64,000 nt of DNA from positions 248,001 through 312,000 of the forward strand of contig CAWGJS010000008.1 of assembly GCA_963822955.1 (NCBI GenBank), written 5' to 3'. The translations under genes and the position numbers were made by a program. The number at the start of each line of letters is the position of its first letter. Positions within the stretch are counted from its first letter, which is position 1. The stretch is from JAJYUU01 sp963822955 (GTDB lineage Bacteria > Actinomycetota > Actinomycetes > Streptosporangiales > Streptosporangiaceae). The notes beneath the pieces were generated by a model that saw nothing but the letters and a program-made list of their open reading frames with translations, was not told where the DNA came from and searched no databases. This document shows, one piece after another, positions 29,531 through 37,976 of this stretch.

Positions 29531-30607
29531 TCAAGCCCGGTGCGGGAAGGCGGCGGCCGCGGCGAGGAACGCGTCGTTCCCCTCCGGGTCGGCGATGGTA
29601 ACCCGGACGCCGTCCGGCAGGTACGGCCGCACGCTGACCCCGGCCTCGTCGCACGCCTCGGCGAACTCGGCCGACTGGCCGCCGAGCGGGAGCCAGACGA
29701 AGTTTGCCTCGGTCGGCGGCACGGTCCAGCCCTGGCCGAGCAGCTCGTGCCTGACGCGGTCACGCTCCTTGACCACGAGCTCGACCCGATCGAGCAGCTC
29801 CGACTCTGCCGCAAGCGACGCGACCGCGGCGGCCTGGGCGAGCGAGTTGACCGTGAACGGGAGCATGGTCTTGCGCACCGCCTCCGCGACCGGCGCATGC
29901 CCGATCAGGAAGCCGACTCGCAGCCCGGCCAGCCCGTAGGCCTTGGAGAACGTCCGCAGCACGGCAACGTTCGGCCGGTCGGCGTACAGGCTCAGCCCGT
30001 CCGGAACATCCGGGTCGCGGACGTACTGCACGTACGCCTCGTCGAGTACCACCAGGCAATCAGCAGGAACCTGGTCCAGGAACGCGGTCAGCCCGCCGCG
30101 CCGTACCGCCGTCCCCGTCGGGTTGTTGGGCGTGCAGACGAAAATCAGCCGGGTCCGGTCGGTGATCGCCTCGGCCATCGCCGGCAGGTCATGGCCGAAG
30201 TCTTTGAGCGGCACCTGCACGGAGGTGGCGCCCGCCAGTTCGGACAGGTAGGGATAGGCCTCGAATGACCGCCAGGCATAGACGACCTCGGTCCCGGGCT
30301 CGCCGACCGCCTCCAGCAGCTGCTGGGCGATGCCGACCGACCCGCAGCCGACGGCGACGTGCTCGGCGGGAACCCCGAACCGGCCCGCGATCGCCTCGGT
30401 GAGCGCCACGGCGCCGCTGTCGGGGTACCGGTTCACGTGCCTCGCGGCATCGGCGATAACGGCCGCGACTGACGGCAGCGGGTCGTAGGGCGACTCGTTA
30501 GAGGACAGCTTGAAGGTCTTGCCGCCCGACGGCGTCGGCGCCTTGCCCGGCTTGTACCCCGCGAACTGGTCCAGCACGTGCCGGAATCGTGGTGACTGCT
30601 CGGACAC
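29531..30607 (-). CDS. hisC: Histidinol-phosphate aminotransferase family enzyme
   Basis: This 358-residue class I/II PLP aminotransferase shows PSGGKTFKLSSNESPYDPLPSV, the PLP-phosphate Gly motif HVAVGCGSVGIAQQLLEAV, VCTPNNPTGTAV, DEAYVQYV and the Schiff-base lysine in TFSKAYGLAGLRVG. HisC makes histidinol phosphate; actinobacterial paralogues also act on aromatic amino acids (PatA/Pat). No his operon is nearby, so an aromatic aminotransferase role is a real alternative. Confidence 0.85.
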   Translation of the reverse strand: MSEQSPRFRHVLDQFAGYKPGKAPTPSGGKTFKLSSNESPYDPLPSVAAVIADAARHVNRYPDSGAVALTEAIAGRFGVPAEHVAVGCGSVGIAQQLLEAVGEPGTEVVYAWRSFEAYPYLSELAGATSVQVPLKDFGHDLPAMAEAITDRTRLIFVCTPNNPTGTAVRRGGLTAFLDQVPADCLVVLDEAYVQYVRDPDVPDGLSLYADRPNVAVLRTFSKAYGLAGLRVGFLIGHAPVAEAVRKTMLPFTVNSLAQAAAVASLAAESELLDRVELVVKERDRVRHELLGQGWTVPPTEANFVWLPLGGQSAEFAEACDEAGVSVRPYLPDGVRVTIADPEGNDAFLAAAAAFPHRA

Positions 30608-30666
30608 CGTCGTCCTCCTGAGCTGCTCGCCGCTGGCCGCCCGGAGCGCCGGCCTGCCTGATCCTC

Positions 30667-31386
30667 TCAGGGTAGAGGCCGATCGTCATCCGGGCCGGCT
30701 GGGTGGAACGGCGCCGGTCGGACTACCGACGGGCGCAGCATAGGCGGGTGCAGCAGCACGGCGCTGCCGCGACGGTACAGCTGCGCCGGCCTGCCGCCGC
30801 CTGAGGCCGTCACCTCACCGGTCTCGACCAGGAAATTCCGCGCGCCGGTGACCTTCCGGTGGAAGTTACGAGGGTCGAGCGGGACTCCCCAGACGATCTC
30901 GTACACGCGGCGGAGCTCGGCAACGGTGAACTCATCCCGGCCGAAGGCCGCGCCCAGTGAGGTGTACTCGAGCTTGGATCGGGCTCGTTCCACCCCGTCT
31001 TGAAGTATGCGTTCGTGGTCGAATGCCATCTGGGTCAGGGCGCTGACCGGCTCCCAGCTCATCTGCGGCGTGTCCGGAGCCGGCAGGTCAGGCGCCAGGG
31101 CCAGGTAGGCGACCGAGACGGCCCGCCGAGTCGGGTCACGGTCGGGGTAGCCATAGCTCTGCAGCTGCTCCAGGTGCACCTGGGCGCTGGGCAGGCCGGC
31201 GCGCTCAGCCAGCACCCGCGCCGCGGCCGCCGGCAAGTCCTCGTCCAGCCGGATAAAGCCGCCGGGAAGGGCCTGCATCCCCGCGTAGGGATCGGAGTCC
31301 CGTCGCCAGGCCAGCGCGGCCAGCTGGCCACCGCGGACCGTCAGGATGACGAGGTCCACGCTGACGCCGATCCTGGGCACGGTCAC
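30667..31386 (-). CDS. NrtR-like transcriptional regulator (degenerate Nudix domain plus winged helix)
   Basis: The N-terminal half is a Nudix fold. Its signature region (31192-31260) keeps the first Gly, the first Glu and Arg, but has Val and Arg where the catalytic REUXEEXGU motif needs two glutamates. The C-terminal half (about 140-220: EFTVAELRRVYEIVWG, DPRNFHRKVTGARNFL) is the winged helix of NrtR regulators, which sense ADP-ribose and control NAD genes. I choose GTG 31386 because TAACGT lies 7 nt upstream; GTG 31395 is also possible. It is divergent from blaI. Confidence 0.8.
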   Translation of the reverse strand: MTVPRIGVSVDLVILTVRGGQLAALAWRRDSDPYAGMQALPGGFIRLDEDLPAAAARVLAERAGLPSAQVHLEQLQSYGYPDRDPTRRAVSVAYLALAPDLPAPDTPQMSWEPVSALTQMAFDHERILQDGVERARSKLEYTSLGAAFGRDEFTVAELRRVYEIVWGVPLDPRNFHRKVTGARNFLVETGEVTASGGGRPAQLYRRGSAVLLHPPMLRPSVVRPAPFHPAGPDDDRPLP

Positions 31387-31460
31387 AGACGGCACGTTAG
31401 CCGGACCCAGCGTTGCCCTCCGCCCCTAGGCTGATTCTTCCGGGTTAGAATCGGCGGGTG
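31384..31460. promoter_or_regulatory. Divergent leaderless promoters, NrtR-like gene and blaI
   Basis: On the minus strand TAACGT (31399-31394) is 7 nt before GTG 31386. On the plus strand TAGAAT (31446-31451) is 6 nt before GTG 31458. Neither gene has an RBS. Confidence 0.6.
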
Positions 31461-31823
31461 AACCGACTTGGGGAGCTTGAGCGCGCCATAATGGACGTGC
31501 TCTGGGAGGCGGCCGACCCGCTGAGCGTTCGCGAGGTGAGCGGCCTGCTCACTGATCGCGACCTGGCGCACACAACTGTGATGACGGTGCTCGACCGGCT
31601 TGCCAAGAAGGGCTTCGCCCGGCGGGAGCGTAATGGACGTGCGTGGCACTATCGTGCCGCAGAAAGCCGGGAAGCATACGTGACCGAGCTCATGCTGAGT
31701 GCGCTGGACCAGACCGGCGACCGGCAGGCTGCGCTGGCGCGATTCGCTCGCAGCGTGTCCGGTACCGAGGCCCAGGCGCTGTTGCGGGCCCTGGAAGCGC
31801 TCGGCGGGGCTCCCCGACGGTGA
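31458..31823 (+). CDS. BlaI/MecI/CopY-family transcriptional repressor
   Basis: The 121-residue winged-helix repressor has GELERAIMDVLWEAADPLSVREV, the recognition region LAHTTVMTVLDRLAKKGFARRERNGR, and a helical dimerisation tail (LMLSALDQTGDRQAALARF). Such repressors are cleaved after a partner M56 sensor protease is activated, classically by beta-lactams. The M56 gene starts 4 bp after this stop, so the pair is intact here. Confidence 0.92.
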   Translation: MNRLGELERAIMDVLWEAADPLSVREVSGLLTDRDLAHTTVMTVLDRLAKKGFARRERNGRAWHYRAAESREAYVTELMLSALDQTGDRQAALARFARSVSGTEAQALLRALEALGGAPRR

Positions 31824-31827
31824 GCTT

Positions 31828-32769
31828 GTGTTCCCTGCTGTCGTTATCCTCGCCGCGATCGCCATCGGCTGCATCCCCGCCGCCAGCGCGCTAGCCGCCG
31901 CTTCCTGGCCGCGCCGGGCGCCGGCTCCGGCAATCGTCCTGTGGCAGGCGCTCGGTCTCGGCTGGGGGCTCGCGGCTGTCGGTGCCTTGATCGCCTTCGG
32001 CGCAACTGCGCAGGCGACGGTCGCCAGCGGAGCCCTCGAGCGGCTAGCCAGCCTCTTCAGGGCCGACAGCCCGGCAGCAGCCATCGATGTGATCGGGACG
32101 GTACGCCTGGTGTGCCTGGCGGCCGGAATTGTCCTGCTCGCCGTGCTCCTATGGATACTCGTAGCTGCCACGGCGTCGGTGCTGCGGGCCCGCCAGCGGC
32201 AGCGCGTCCTGCTCAGCCTGCTGGCCCATGGTGACCCCAAGGTGCCTGGTGCGCTTGTCGTGGATCACCCGGCGGCCGCCGCGTACTGCCTGCCCGGCCT
32301 GCGGTCCGCGATCGTGATCAGCGCCGGCGCGCTGGACCTGCTCGACGCTGACGAGCTCGCTGCCGTCCTCGCCCATGAGCGGGCGCACCTGCGCGAGCGC
32401 CACGATCTGGTGCTGCTGCCGTTCCTCGCCCTGCTCCGGGCATTCCGCTGGGCCGGCGTGACCAGACGCGCCTACCGCGCCGTGGGTCTGCTTGTCGAGA
32501 TGCACGCGGACGACCGGGCACTGCGCCACCAGCCGGCGCGGGAGCTCGCGACCGCGCTGCTGCGGGTCGGAGCGGCTGGCGGCGGGAGCGTGCCGTCTGG
32601 CGCGCTCGGCGTCGCTCACCGCTCCGAGGAGTGCGAGGTAGCAGCCAGGGTCATCAGGCTGCTGCGGCCCGCGCCCGGCCTGAGCAATGCTGTCGTTGCC
32701 CTCATTGTCACGGTGTCCGCTGCGATCGTGACCGTGCCGGCCGCGCTCCTGGTGCTGCCGCTGCGCTGA
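31828..32769 (+). CDS. M56-family (BlaR1/MecR1-like) membrane metalloprotease
   Basis: About 313 residues from GTG 31828. Earlier in-frame starts lie inside blaI and give Arg/Pro-rich nonsense. Three N-terminal membrane segments precede the zinc protease domain with HERAH in LAAVLAHERAHLRERHD and a downstream glutamate region (VEMHADDRAL). It ends with a hydrophobic segment (VVALIVTVSAAIVTVPAALLV). Unlike BlaR1, no extracellular penicillin-binding domain is present, as usual in actinobacteria, so the inducing signal is unknown. Confidence 0.88.
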   Translation: MFPAVVILAAIAIGCIPAASALAAASWPRRAPAPAIVLWQALGLGWGLAAVGALIAFGATAQATVASGALERLASLFRADSPAAAIDVIGTVRLVCLAAGIVLLAVLLWILVAATASVLRARQRQRVLLSLLAHGDPKVPGALVVDHPAAAAYCLPGLRSAIVISAGALDLLDADELAAVLAHERAHLRERHDLVLLPFLALLRAFRWAGVTRRAYRAVGLLVEMHADDRALRHQPARELATALLRVGAAGGGSVPSGALGVAHRSEECEVAARVIRLLRPAPGLSNAVVALIVTVSAAIVTVPAALLVLPLR

Positions 32770-32866
32770 GCTTCAGACGTCAGAGACGGCGAACTGCTGA
32801 GATGGCGAGCGGCCGGACTCCGGTATAGGAGCCCGCGCGCGCCGTCCTGTTTCCCTCGCCAGCCCC

Positions 32867-33802
32867 CTACCCCGCCGCCGGGGAGCTATTGGCGGGCGAC
32901 GGTGTCGCTACCGGCGAGCCTGCTGGTGCCTGGCAGGCGGGAAGTGGCCATGTGCTGCTGGCCCAGAGCAGCACCTGACCGGGAGCCCACGGAACCGCGT
33001 CGTACACGTACCAGCTCCCGGGCACGCTGCGGCGGCTCTCGGTGTAGCACCGAAGGTTCGCCACCCGCCATTGCGGGACCGTCACACCCCGCGCCGCCAG
33101 CATGCTAAGCACCGCCGCCACGGTCTTCCCGACGTAGTGCAGCCCGTGCATCGCCTCGCCGGGAGCGGTAGCCGCTCCTGAGACCTCATACTGCTCGCCC
33201 GTCCGGGCTGCCCTGCCGAAAACCAGGGTCGCTGTCCCCCGGTAGTCGACGGGCACCCGGACCCCGACCGGGCAAGCCCCACCGGGGCTGAAACATCTGC
33301 CGAGGGCAGCGATCGCCTTGAGCTGCGAGCCGGTCCCGGCCGACTCGGTCTCGGCGACCAGGCTGCCAGCGGCCGATGGCGAGGCAGGTACCAGCTGGAT
33401 GCTGATGTTCAAGTGGTAGCGGGCGAATTCGGCCCGGTACCGCTTCGGGTCGGCGACCGGGTTCTTGACGATTACGTCAAGGTACCGGCCGTGCCGGGTG
33501 AAAGACAGTGCGGCTGCCTGCGCCTTCGGCGGTCCGACGGTGATCGGGCCAACTCGCTGGCCGGGCGCGCCTGCTGAGGTGGCGACCAGGCCGCCGATGG
33601 CGAGCGCCGCAGCCGCCGGCACGCCGATGAGCAGCCGCGTGCGCAGGCCCGCGCGGCCGACCTTGTGGCCAGGTGCGTGCCGGGATGCGGGCGCAGGATG
33701 GGTCTCCATGATCTCGTTCGCCAGCGCGGCGAGGGTGCCAGGGCGGATCAGGTCTGCCGCCTCTTCATCGGTGACCGGCGAAATCTGGCAGAGGGGATTC
33801 AT
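32867..33802 (-). CDS. Anti-sigma-like membrane protein paired with the ECF sigma factor
   Basis: The 311-residue product has a cytosolic N-terminus of about 50 residues (SPVTDEEAADLIRPGTLAAL), one membrane segment near 55-75 (LLIGVPAAAALAIGGLVATSAGA) and a large extracytoplasmic domain with four cysteines. It has the layout of CU044_5270-type proteins that follow ECF sigma genes. There is no HxxxCxxC ZAS motif in the N-terminus. Its ATG overlaps the sigma stop in ATGA, which implies coupled synthesis. An anti-sigma role is inferred from context. Confidence 0.65.
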   Translation of the reverse strand: MNPLCQISPVTDEEAADLIRPGTLAALANEIMETHPAPASRHAPGHKVGRAGLRTRLLIGVPAAAALAIGGLVATSAGAPGQRVGPITVGPPKAQAAALSFTRHGRYLDVIVKNPVADPKRYRAEFARYHLNISIQLVPASPSAAGSLVAETESAGTGSQLKAIAALGRCFSPGGACPVGVRVPVDYRGTATLVFGRAARTGEQYEVSGAATAPGEAMHGLHYVGKTVAAVLSMLAARGVTVPQWRVANLRCYTESRRSVPGSWYVYDAVPWAPGQVLLWASSTWPLPACQAPAGSPVATPSPANSSPAAG

Positions 33803-34383
33803 TGGTGATCTCCGTTCGCAACGTGTACGTGAGCGCGCGCCTCGCTGGCGGAATGCTGGCCGAGCTCGGCGGCGAACCTGCGCCTGGCTCGGTGCAGCCT
33901 GATGCGCGCGGCATTCCGCGAGCAGCCGAACACGGCGGCGACCTGACCGGCATCGAGCCCTTCCCAGCAGGCCAACGCGAGCAGTTCCCGGTCGGCCTCC
34001 GGCATCCGGCGGAATGCGGCGATAGCCCCGTCCAGGTCGCTGGAGAAGTCTGGCGGGCGGTAACTGGCGGCGAGGTCAGCTCTGAGCCGGTCGGCGAGCG
34101 CTAGCCTGCGCCGCTCGCCGCGGCGCTGATTCGCGAGTACCCGGCGGGCGGTGCCGTAGAGCCAGAGTCTGGCGTGCGGGCCTGGTGGCACGTCGTCGAG
34201 CCGCCGCCATGCGGTCAGGAACGTCTCGGCTATGACATCGGCCGCGTCATCAGTGTTATCGGTGCGGCGCAGGGCATACCCGAGCAAGGACACACGGTGC
34301 GCCGCGTACAGTTCCTCGAACCGGCGTCGTCGCTCGCTGGCGGCGACGTCAGGCGGAGATAGCAAGGCTGGTCCCTTCGACAC
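33799..34383 (-). CDS. ECF RNA polymerase sigma factor
   Basis: The 194-residue sigma factor has region 2 (FEELYAAHRVSLLGYALRRTDNTDDAADVIAETFLTAWRRL in segments across about 22-62) and region 4 (MPEADRELLALACWEGLDAGQVAAVFGCSRNAARIRLHRAR). There is no region 1.1 or 3, typical of ECF type. It overlaps its membrane partner by 4 bp. The target promoter cannot be read from this window; I saw no clear AAC/CGT-type autoregulatory promoter. Confidence 0.9.
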   Translation of the reverse strand: MSKGPALLSPPDVAASERRRRFEELYAAHRVSLLGYALRRTDNTDDAADVIAETFLTAWRRLDDVPPGPHARLWLYGTARRVLANQRRGERRRLALADRLRADLAASYRPPDFSSDLDGAIAAFRRMPEADRELLALACWEGLDAGQVAAVFGCSRNAARIRLHRARRRFAAELGQHSASEARAHVHVANGDHQ

Positions 34384-34518
34384 TGCTTACATGTCCGGGG
34401 CGGCGGCCGGCATTTCGGAAGCAGTTGCGTGCGCACGCGGTTGCTGTGGTGGAAGGCTAACTCGCATGCGCCCGCGCGGACTTCCGTCGGCGCGGGGCCG
34501 AGCCCAAGGAGCCAGCTC

Positions 34519-34905
34519 ATGGCTGATGTTCACGACTCACTCAGTGCTGAGGTGATCGCGTACCTGCAGTCTCAGCGGCTTGGCCGGCTCGCCACCGTTG
34601 ATCGCAACGGCGCGCCGCAGAACAACCCGGTCGGGTTCCGCTATAACGCCGAGCGCGGCACCATCGACATCGGCGGCCGCAATATGGGCGCCAGCAGGAA
34701 GTTCCGAAATCTGGCCGGGAACCCGAACGTGGCATTCGTCGTGGACGACATCGCCTCTGTCCAGCCGTGGCGGGTACGGTGCGTCGAGATCCGCGGCCGG
34801 GCCGAGGCGATTCGTGACCAGGCAGGCCAGCTACCGGGATTCTCCGCGGAGATCATCCGGGTCTATCCCGGGCGCGTGATCAGCTTCGGTCTCGATCCGG
34901 TCTGA
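34519..34905 (+). CDS. PPOX-class F420-dependent oxidoreductase-like protein
   Basis: The 128-residue split beta-barrel protein starts at ATG 34519 behind AAGGAG. It reads VIAYLQSQRLGRLATVDRNGAPQNNPVGFRY, then IDIGGRNMGASRKFRNLAGNPNVAFVVDD and VRCVEIRGRAEA. This is the small pyridoxamine-oxidase-like family that includes mycobacterial Rv2074-type F420 enzymes. It may bind F420 or FMN; the substrate is unknown. It is divergent from the sigma gene. Confidence 0.85.
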   Translation: MADVHDSLSAEVIAYLQSQRLGRLATVDRNGAPQNNPVGFRYNAERGTIDIGGRNMGASRKFRNLAGNPNVAFVVDDIASVQPWRVRCVEIRGRAEAIRDQAGQLPGFSAEIIRVYPGRVISFGLDPV

Positions 34906-34919
34906 CCAGGGCTGATCAG

Positions 34920-35651
34920 TCAGTCGGCAATCCTGATGCGCAGCCGGCGGAACCCGCGGCCCTTGTTCTCGATCTTGGCGACCGCGATCTTCCCGATGTG
35001 CTTGGTGCTTGCCACATGGGTGCCGCCGTCGGCCTGCTGATCGAGTCCGACGATGTCGATGATGCGAATATCCGCCACGTCTTCGGGCACCAGATTCGTC
35101 GCGGTCCTGATGATGTCAGGCAACTGGAAGGCCTCGGCGCGCGGCAGCACCCGGACGTCGATCCGGCGGTTTGCGCTGATCTCGGCGTTACAGGCCGCCT
35201 CGACCGCGTCGCGGAATCCGTCGGGAAGCTCAGGCAGGTCGAAGTCCATGCGGGCGGCGAGGGGCTCCATGTTGCCGCCAGTGACAAGTGCACCGTAGTC
35301 ACGGAACACCACGCCGCAGAGCACGTGCAGCCCCGAATGGGTACGCATCAGGGCGGTCCGGCGTTCGTCAGCCACCGCTCCGCGCACTGTCGTTCCGGCG
35401 GGCGGCACCGGGTCGTCCTCCGCGGGGATCAGGAAGAGATCATCGCCCTTCCTGGCCCCGGCGATCCGGGTCTGTACGCCACCCCACAGCAGCACGCCCT
35501 CATCCGGGGGCTGGCCGCCTCCGCCAGGGTAGAAAGCTGACCGGTCCAGGACGATGCCGTCCTCGCCCGCGTGGAGCACGACGGCATCCCACTCGCGCAG
35601 CGTCTGGTCGGCAAGTTCAAGCCGGTGCGTGCGCCAGTGAGATTCCGTCAT
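34920..35651 (-). CDS. Alanyl-tRNA editing protein (AlaX family)
   Basis: The 243-residue stand-alone editing domain hydrolyses mischarged tRNA(Ala). It has the N-terminal barrel with FYPGGGGQPPDEG, the zinc motif HxxxH at H105/H109 (THSGLHVL), and the second zinc site region ADGGTHV at 207-213. In the usual form the residue four before that His is Cys; here it is Asp208. Length fits the medium AlaX class. Convergent with the PPOX gene (14 bp apart). Confidence 0.88.
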   Translation of the reverse strand: MTESHWRTHRLELADQTLREWDAVVLHAGEDGIVLDRSAFYPGGGGQPPDEGVLLWGGVQTRIAGARKGDDLFLIPAEDDPVPPAGTTVRGAVADERRTALMRTHSGLHVLCGVVFRDYGALVTGGNMEPLAARMDFDLPELPDGFRDAVEAACNAEISANRRIDVRVLPRAEAFQLPDIIRTATNLVPEDVADIRIIDIVGLDQQADGGTHVASTKHIGKIAVAKIENKGRGFRRLRIRIAD

Positions 35652-35664
35652 GGCAGGAGTCCGC

Positions 35665-36000
35665 TTACCAGGGACCGTATGGTCCCTGCCGGGTGCCCGG
35701 GCCGATCGACTTGACCTTCGGCCGGACGTCTGCCAGGTAGATCGCGGCAGCGACGAAGGCGGCGATCGGGAAGAGGCTCAGCAGCGACAGGTAACCGACC
35801 GCGCCGCCGATGCCGATCACGAAGGCGACTCCCAGAATGATGAGCCAGATCGGCTTTGTCTGCTTGCCGGCTGCCGGGAAAGCAGCTGACGGGCGCCGGA
35901 GCACATCCACGAACGCCCAGCCCTCGACGACGAACGCGCCGAGCAGCAGCACCCAGAAGAACAGATTGACTACCCCAAGGGTCGACGGGTCAAAGTTCAC
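35665..36000 (-). CDS. DUF2516 family membrane protein
   Basis: The 111-residue protein has three hydrophobic segments (VVNLFFWVLLLGAFVVEGWAF, WLIILGVAFVIGIGGAVGY, LLSLFPIAAFVAAAIYLADV) and a short polar tail. DUF2516 is an actinobacterial family of unknown function often beside the same XRE regulator found here. The GTG start at 36000 has TAGCGT 6 nt upstream and no RBS. Confidence 0.9.
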   Translation of the reverse strand: MNFDPSTLGVVNLFFWVLLLGAFVVEGWAFVDVLRRPSAAFPAAGKQTKPIWLIILGVAFVIGIGGAVGYLSLLSLFPIAAFVAAAIYLADVRPKVKSIGPGTRQGPYGPW

Positions 36001-36012
36001 GGAAATACGCTA
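35998..36012 (-). promoter_or_regulatory. Leaderless promoter of DUF2516, overlapping the XRE stop codon
   Basis: TAGCGT (36012-36007) sits 6 nt before GTG 36000. Its first three bases are the TAG stop of the upstream regulator gene. Confidence 0.55.
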
Positions 36013-36642
36013 CCTGGTCCCGCTCGGCGGAGGGAACTGGTGGATGGTGCCTCCCCGGTGGCCGGGCTCCGGCTGGCCCGGATCTGCGCTCTCGCGTTGG
36101 TCGCGGCCATCATCGTCGTCATCGTCGTCGTCGTCATCGTCGTCATCGCCGGCCGCGTCCTCGGCTGAGCGGGCGATAGAAAGCCTGCGCGGCCGCCCTG
36201 ACACAGCGGCCGGAGTCGGGTCCTCGGGCCACGTCAGCGCCGCCTCGTCCGGCACCAGGTCATCCGAGTCGTCCTCGACCGCCGCAGCATCGGCCCGTGC
36301 TATGGCTGTTTCCTTGCGGAACGACTCGTAGATCTCGATCAGCATCTGCTTCTGCCGCTCGGTCAGCTCGGGGTCGGTGAGCACGGCTTCGCGGACGACA
36401 GATCCGGGTGCCTTGTCCTCGAGAAATCCGGCCTGCACGTACAGCGCCTCGGCCGAGATCCGCAGCCCCTTCGCGATCTGCTGCAGGATGTCGGCGCTCG
36501 GCCGTCGCAGGCCGCGCTCGATCTGGCTGAGGTAGGGGTTGGAGATGCCGGCCGACTGGGCCAGCTGGCGCAGCGAGATCTTGGCCTGCTCGCGCTGTTC
36601 CCTGATGTACGCGCCGATGGCGCCCACGTTCACGGGGCTCAT
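36010..36642 (-). CDS. XRE-family helix-turn-helix regulator with acidic tail
   Basis: The product is 210 residues from ATG 36642, preceded by GGGAG. The HTH domain (about 8-65) reads IGAYIREQREQAKISLRQLAQ then SAGISNPYLSQIERGLRRPSADILQQIAKGLRISAEALY. A helical middle (TERQKQMLIEIYESFRKE) leads to a disordered C-terminus with a run of ten or more aspartates from GTC/ATC-rich DNA at 36111-36150. It resembles the regulator next to DUF2516 in mycobacteria (Rv0474 region). Targets unknown. Confidence 0.88.
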   Translation of the reverse strand: MSPVNVGAIGAYIREQREQAKISLRQLAQSAGISNPYLSQIERGLRRPSADILQQIAKGLRISAEALYVQAGFLEDKAPGSVVREAVLTDPELTERQKQMLIEIYESFRKETAIARADAAAVEDDSDDLVPDEAALTWPEDPTPAAVSGRPRRLSIARSAEDAAGDDDDDDDDDDDDDGRDQRESADPGQPEPGHRGGTIHQFPPPSGTR

Positions 36643-36961
36643 GTGCCCAGTCTCCCACCATGGTGCTTGCAACTGCAAACAGTAGCCGGGACGCCACTGT
36701 ACGAGAGCAACCAGCCCGCGCCAGCGGCGGCGCCGGAATCGTCGGCCTGGTGAGGCCGGTCACATCGGCAGCCAGCTCGCAGCGCTCAGAACCCCGGCCT
36801 GACCTGCGAGAACGTGGTCCCGCTCCGTGCGGCGCCGAAGCCGGCGAGGGGAATCGGGCCGGGCGGACCGGGCGTTCTTCTCCGGTGAGGCGACGGCGCC
36901 TGAACTGCTAAGTCATTGTCTGCCGGTTTATCACCTGAAACATCCGGAACGGAGACCGATT
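36643..36961. other. Divergent intergenic region, XRE regulator / SGNH gene
   Basis: These 319 bp hold the two 5' regions. A frame enters it from 36827 but lacks homology before ATG 36962. I see no riboswitch or strong palindrome. GGAACGGAG at 36948-36956 is the RBS of the SGNH gene. Confidence 0.5.
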
Positions 36962-37852
36962 ATGCGCTGGCGCCCTGGCCTCGACTCGGGATCTTCGCCG
37001 CGGGCAGCGCGGCCGTCCCGCAGGTCGGACGGCACGCGCCGGCTGGCTGTCGTGGCCTGCATCGTCGCCGCCCTCATCGTGTCCGTGGTGAGCGCCACGC
37101 TGGCCGGCGCCTTCAGCGACACCCGCGCGGCGGCCGCTGCCGCTCGCACGCCCGGTCGCCGCGCGGCGACCACGCCGCGCACGCCGCTGCAGGGCGCCGG
37201 CTCCCCTGCAGCCGTCAGGGCGCCCAGTCACGCCGGCCTCACGTCGTGTACCTCGGTCGCGCATATCGGTGACTCGACGTCCGTTGGCATGGTGTCGCCG
37301 CAGTGGATTGCAAGCCCCGCCCAGCGGCTACGTGCTCAGTACCACGACGTCGGCGTGCGGCACGCCCTGATCGACGCATCGGGCGGGCGCTCGATCGTCG
37401 AGGAGATGCCCGGCCAGGTCAACGGCTACCGGGTCGCCACGGCCTGGTTCCAGCACGGCTTCCGCGGCTGCTGGGTCTTCGCACTCGGGACTAACGACAC
37501 CGCCAATGTCGCCGCGGGCTCGAACACCGGCCTCGCGGCCCGCATCGGGGAAATGATGTCCACCGCGCACGGCGAGCCGGTCATGTGGGTGAACACGCAG
37601 ACGGACCTCACCAGCGGTCCCTGGTCCGAGGCCAACATGCAGTCGTGGAACAACGCGCTCGCCGCCGCCTGCAAGTCGTATCCGAACATGCGGATCTTCA
37701 ACTGGGCGGCGATGGTCCGTCCGAGCTGGCACCTTGCCGATGGCATTCACTACACGTCACAGGGCTACGTGATTCGCGCGCACGCCATTGCCGCGGGGCT
37801 CGCCCGAGCATTCCCGGACGGCGGCCGCAGCAGCCACTGCGTCGTGAAATAG
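36962..37852 (+). CDS. Secreted/anchored SGNH-hydrolase-like protein
   Basis: The 296-residue protein has an Arg-rich start, one hydrophobic segment (about 28-52: LAVVACIVAALIVSVVSATLAGA) and an Ala/Pro linker. The SGNH domain follows: CTSVAHIGDSTSVGMVSP with nucleophile Ser, WVFALGTNDTANV with block III Asn, and DGIHYTSQGY with the catalytic Asp-x-x-His. It is clearly paralogous to the C-terminal domain of the next gene, lacking the acyltransferase part. A role as extracytoplasmic O-acetyl transferase/esterase on cell-wall glycan is inferred. Confidence 0.85.
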   Translation: MRWRPGLDSGSSPRAARPSRRSDGTRRLAVVACIVAALIVSVVSATLAGAFSDTRAAAAAARTPGRRAATTPRTPLQGAGSPAAVRAPSHAGLTSCTSVAHIGDSTSVGMVSPQWIASPAQRLRAQYHDVGVRHALIDASGGRSIVEEMPGQVNGYRVATAWFQHGFRGCWVFALGTNDTANVAAGSNTGLAARIGEMMSTAHGEPVMWVNTQTDLTSGPWSEANMQSWNNALAAACKSYPNMRIFNWAAMVRPSWHLADGIHYTSQGYVIRAHAIAAGLARAFPDGGRSSHCVVK

Positions 37853-37976
37853 CTGCTCCAAGTCGCGGCACGAGCTGCGGCCGGCCATTCATGCCCTATG
37901 GCGGTGCCGGTTCGCAGCCTCCTTCCGTTACATCATTTATCGATCCCAATACGTAATCAAGAAACTACTTTGGGTA

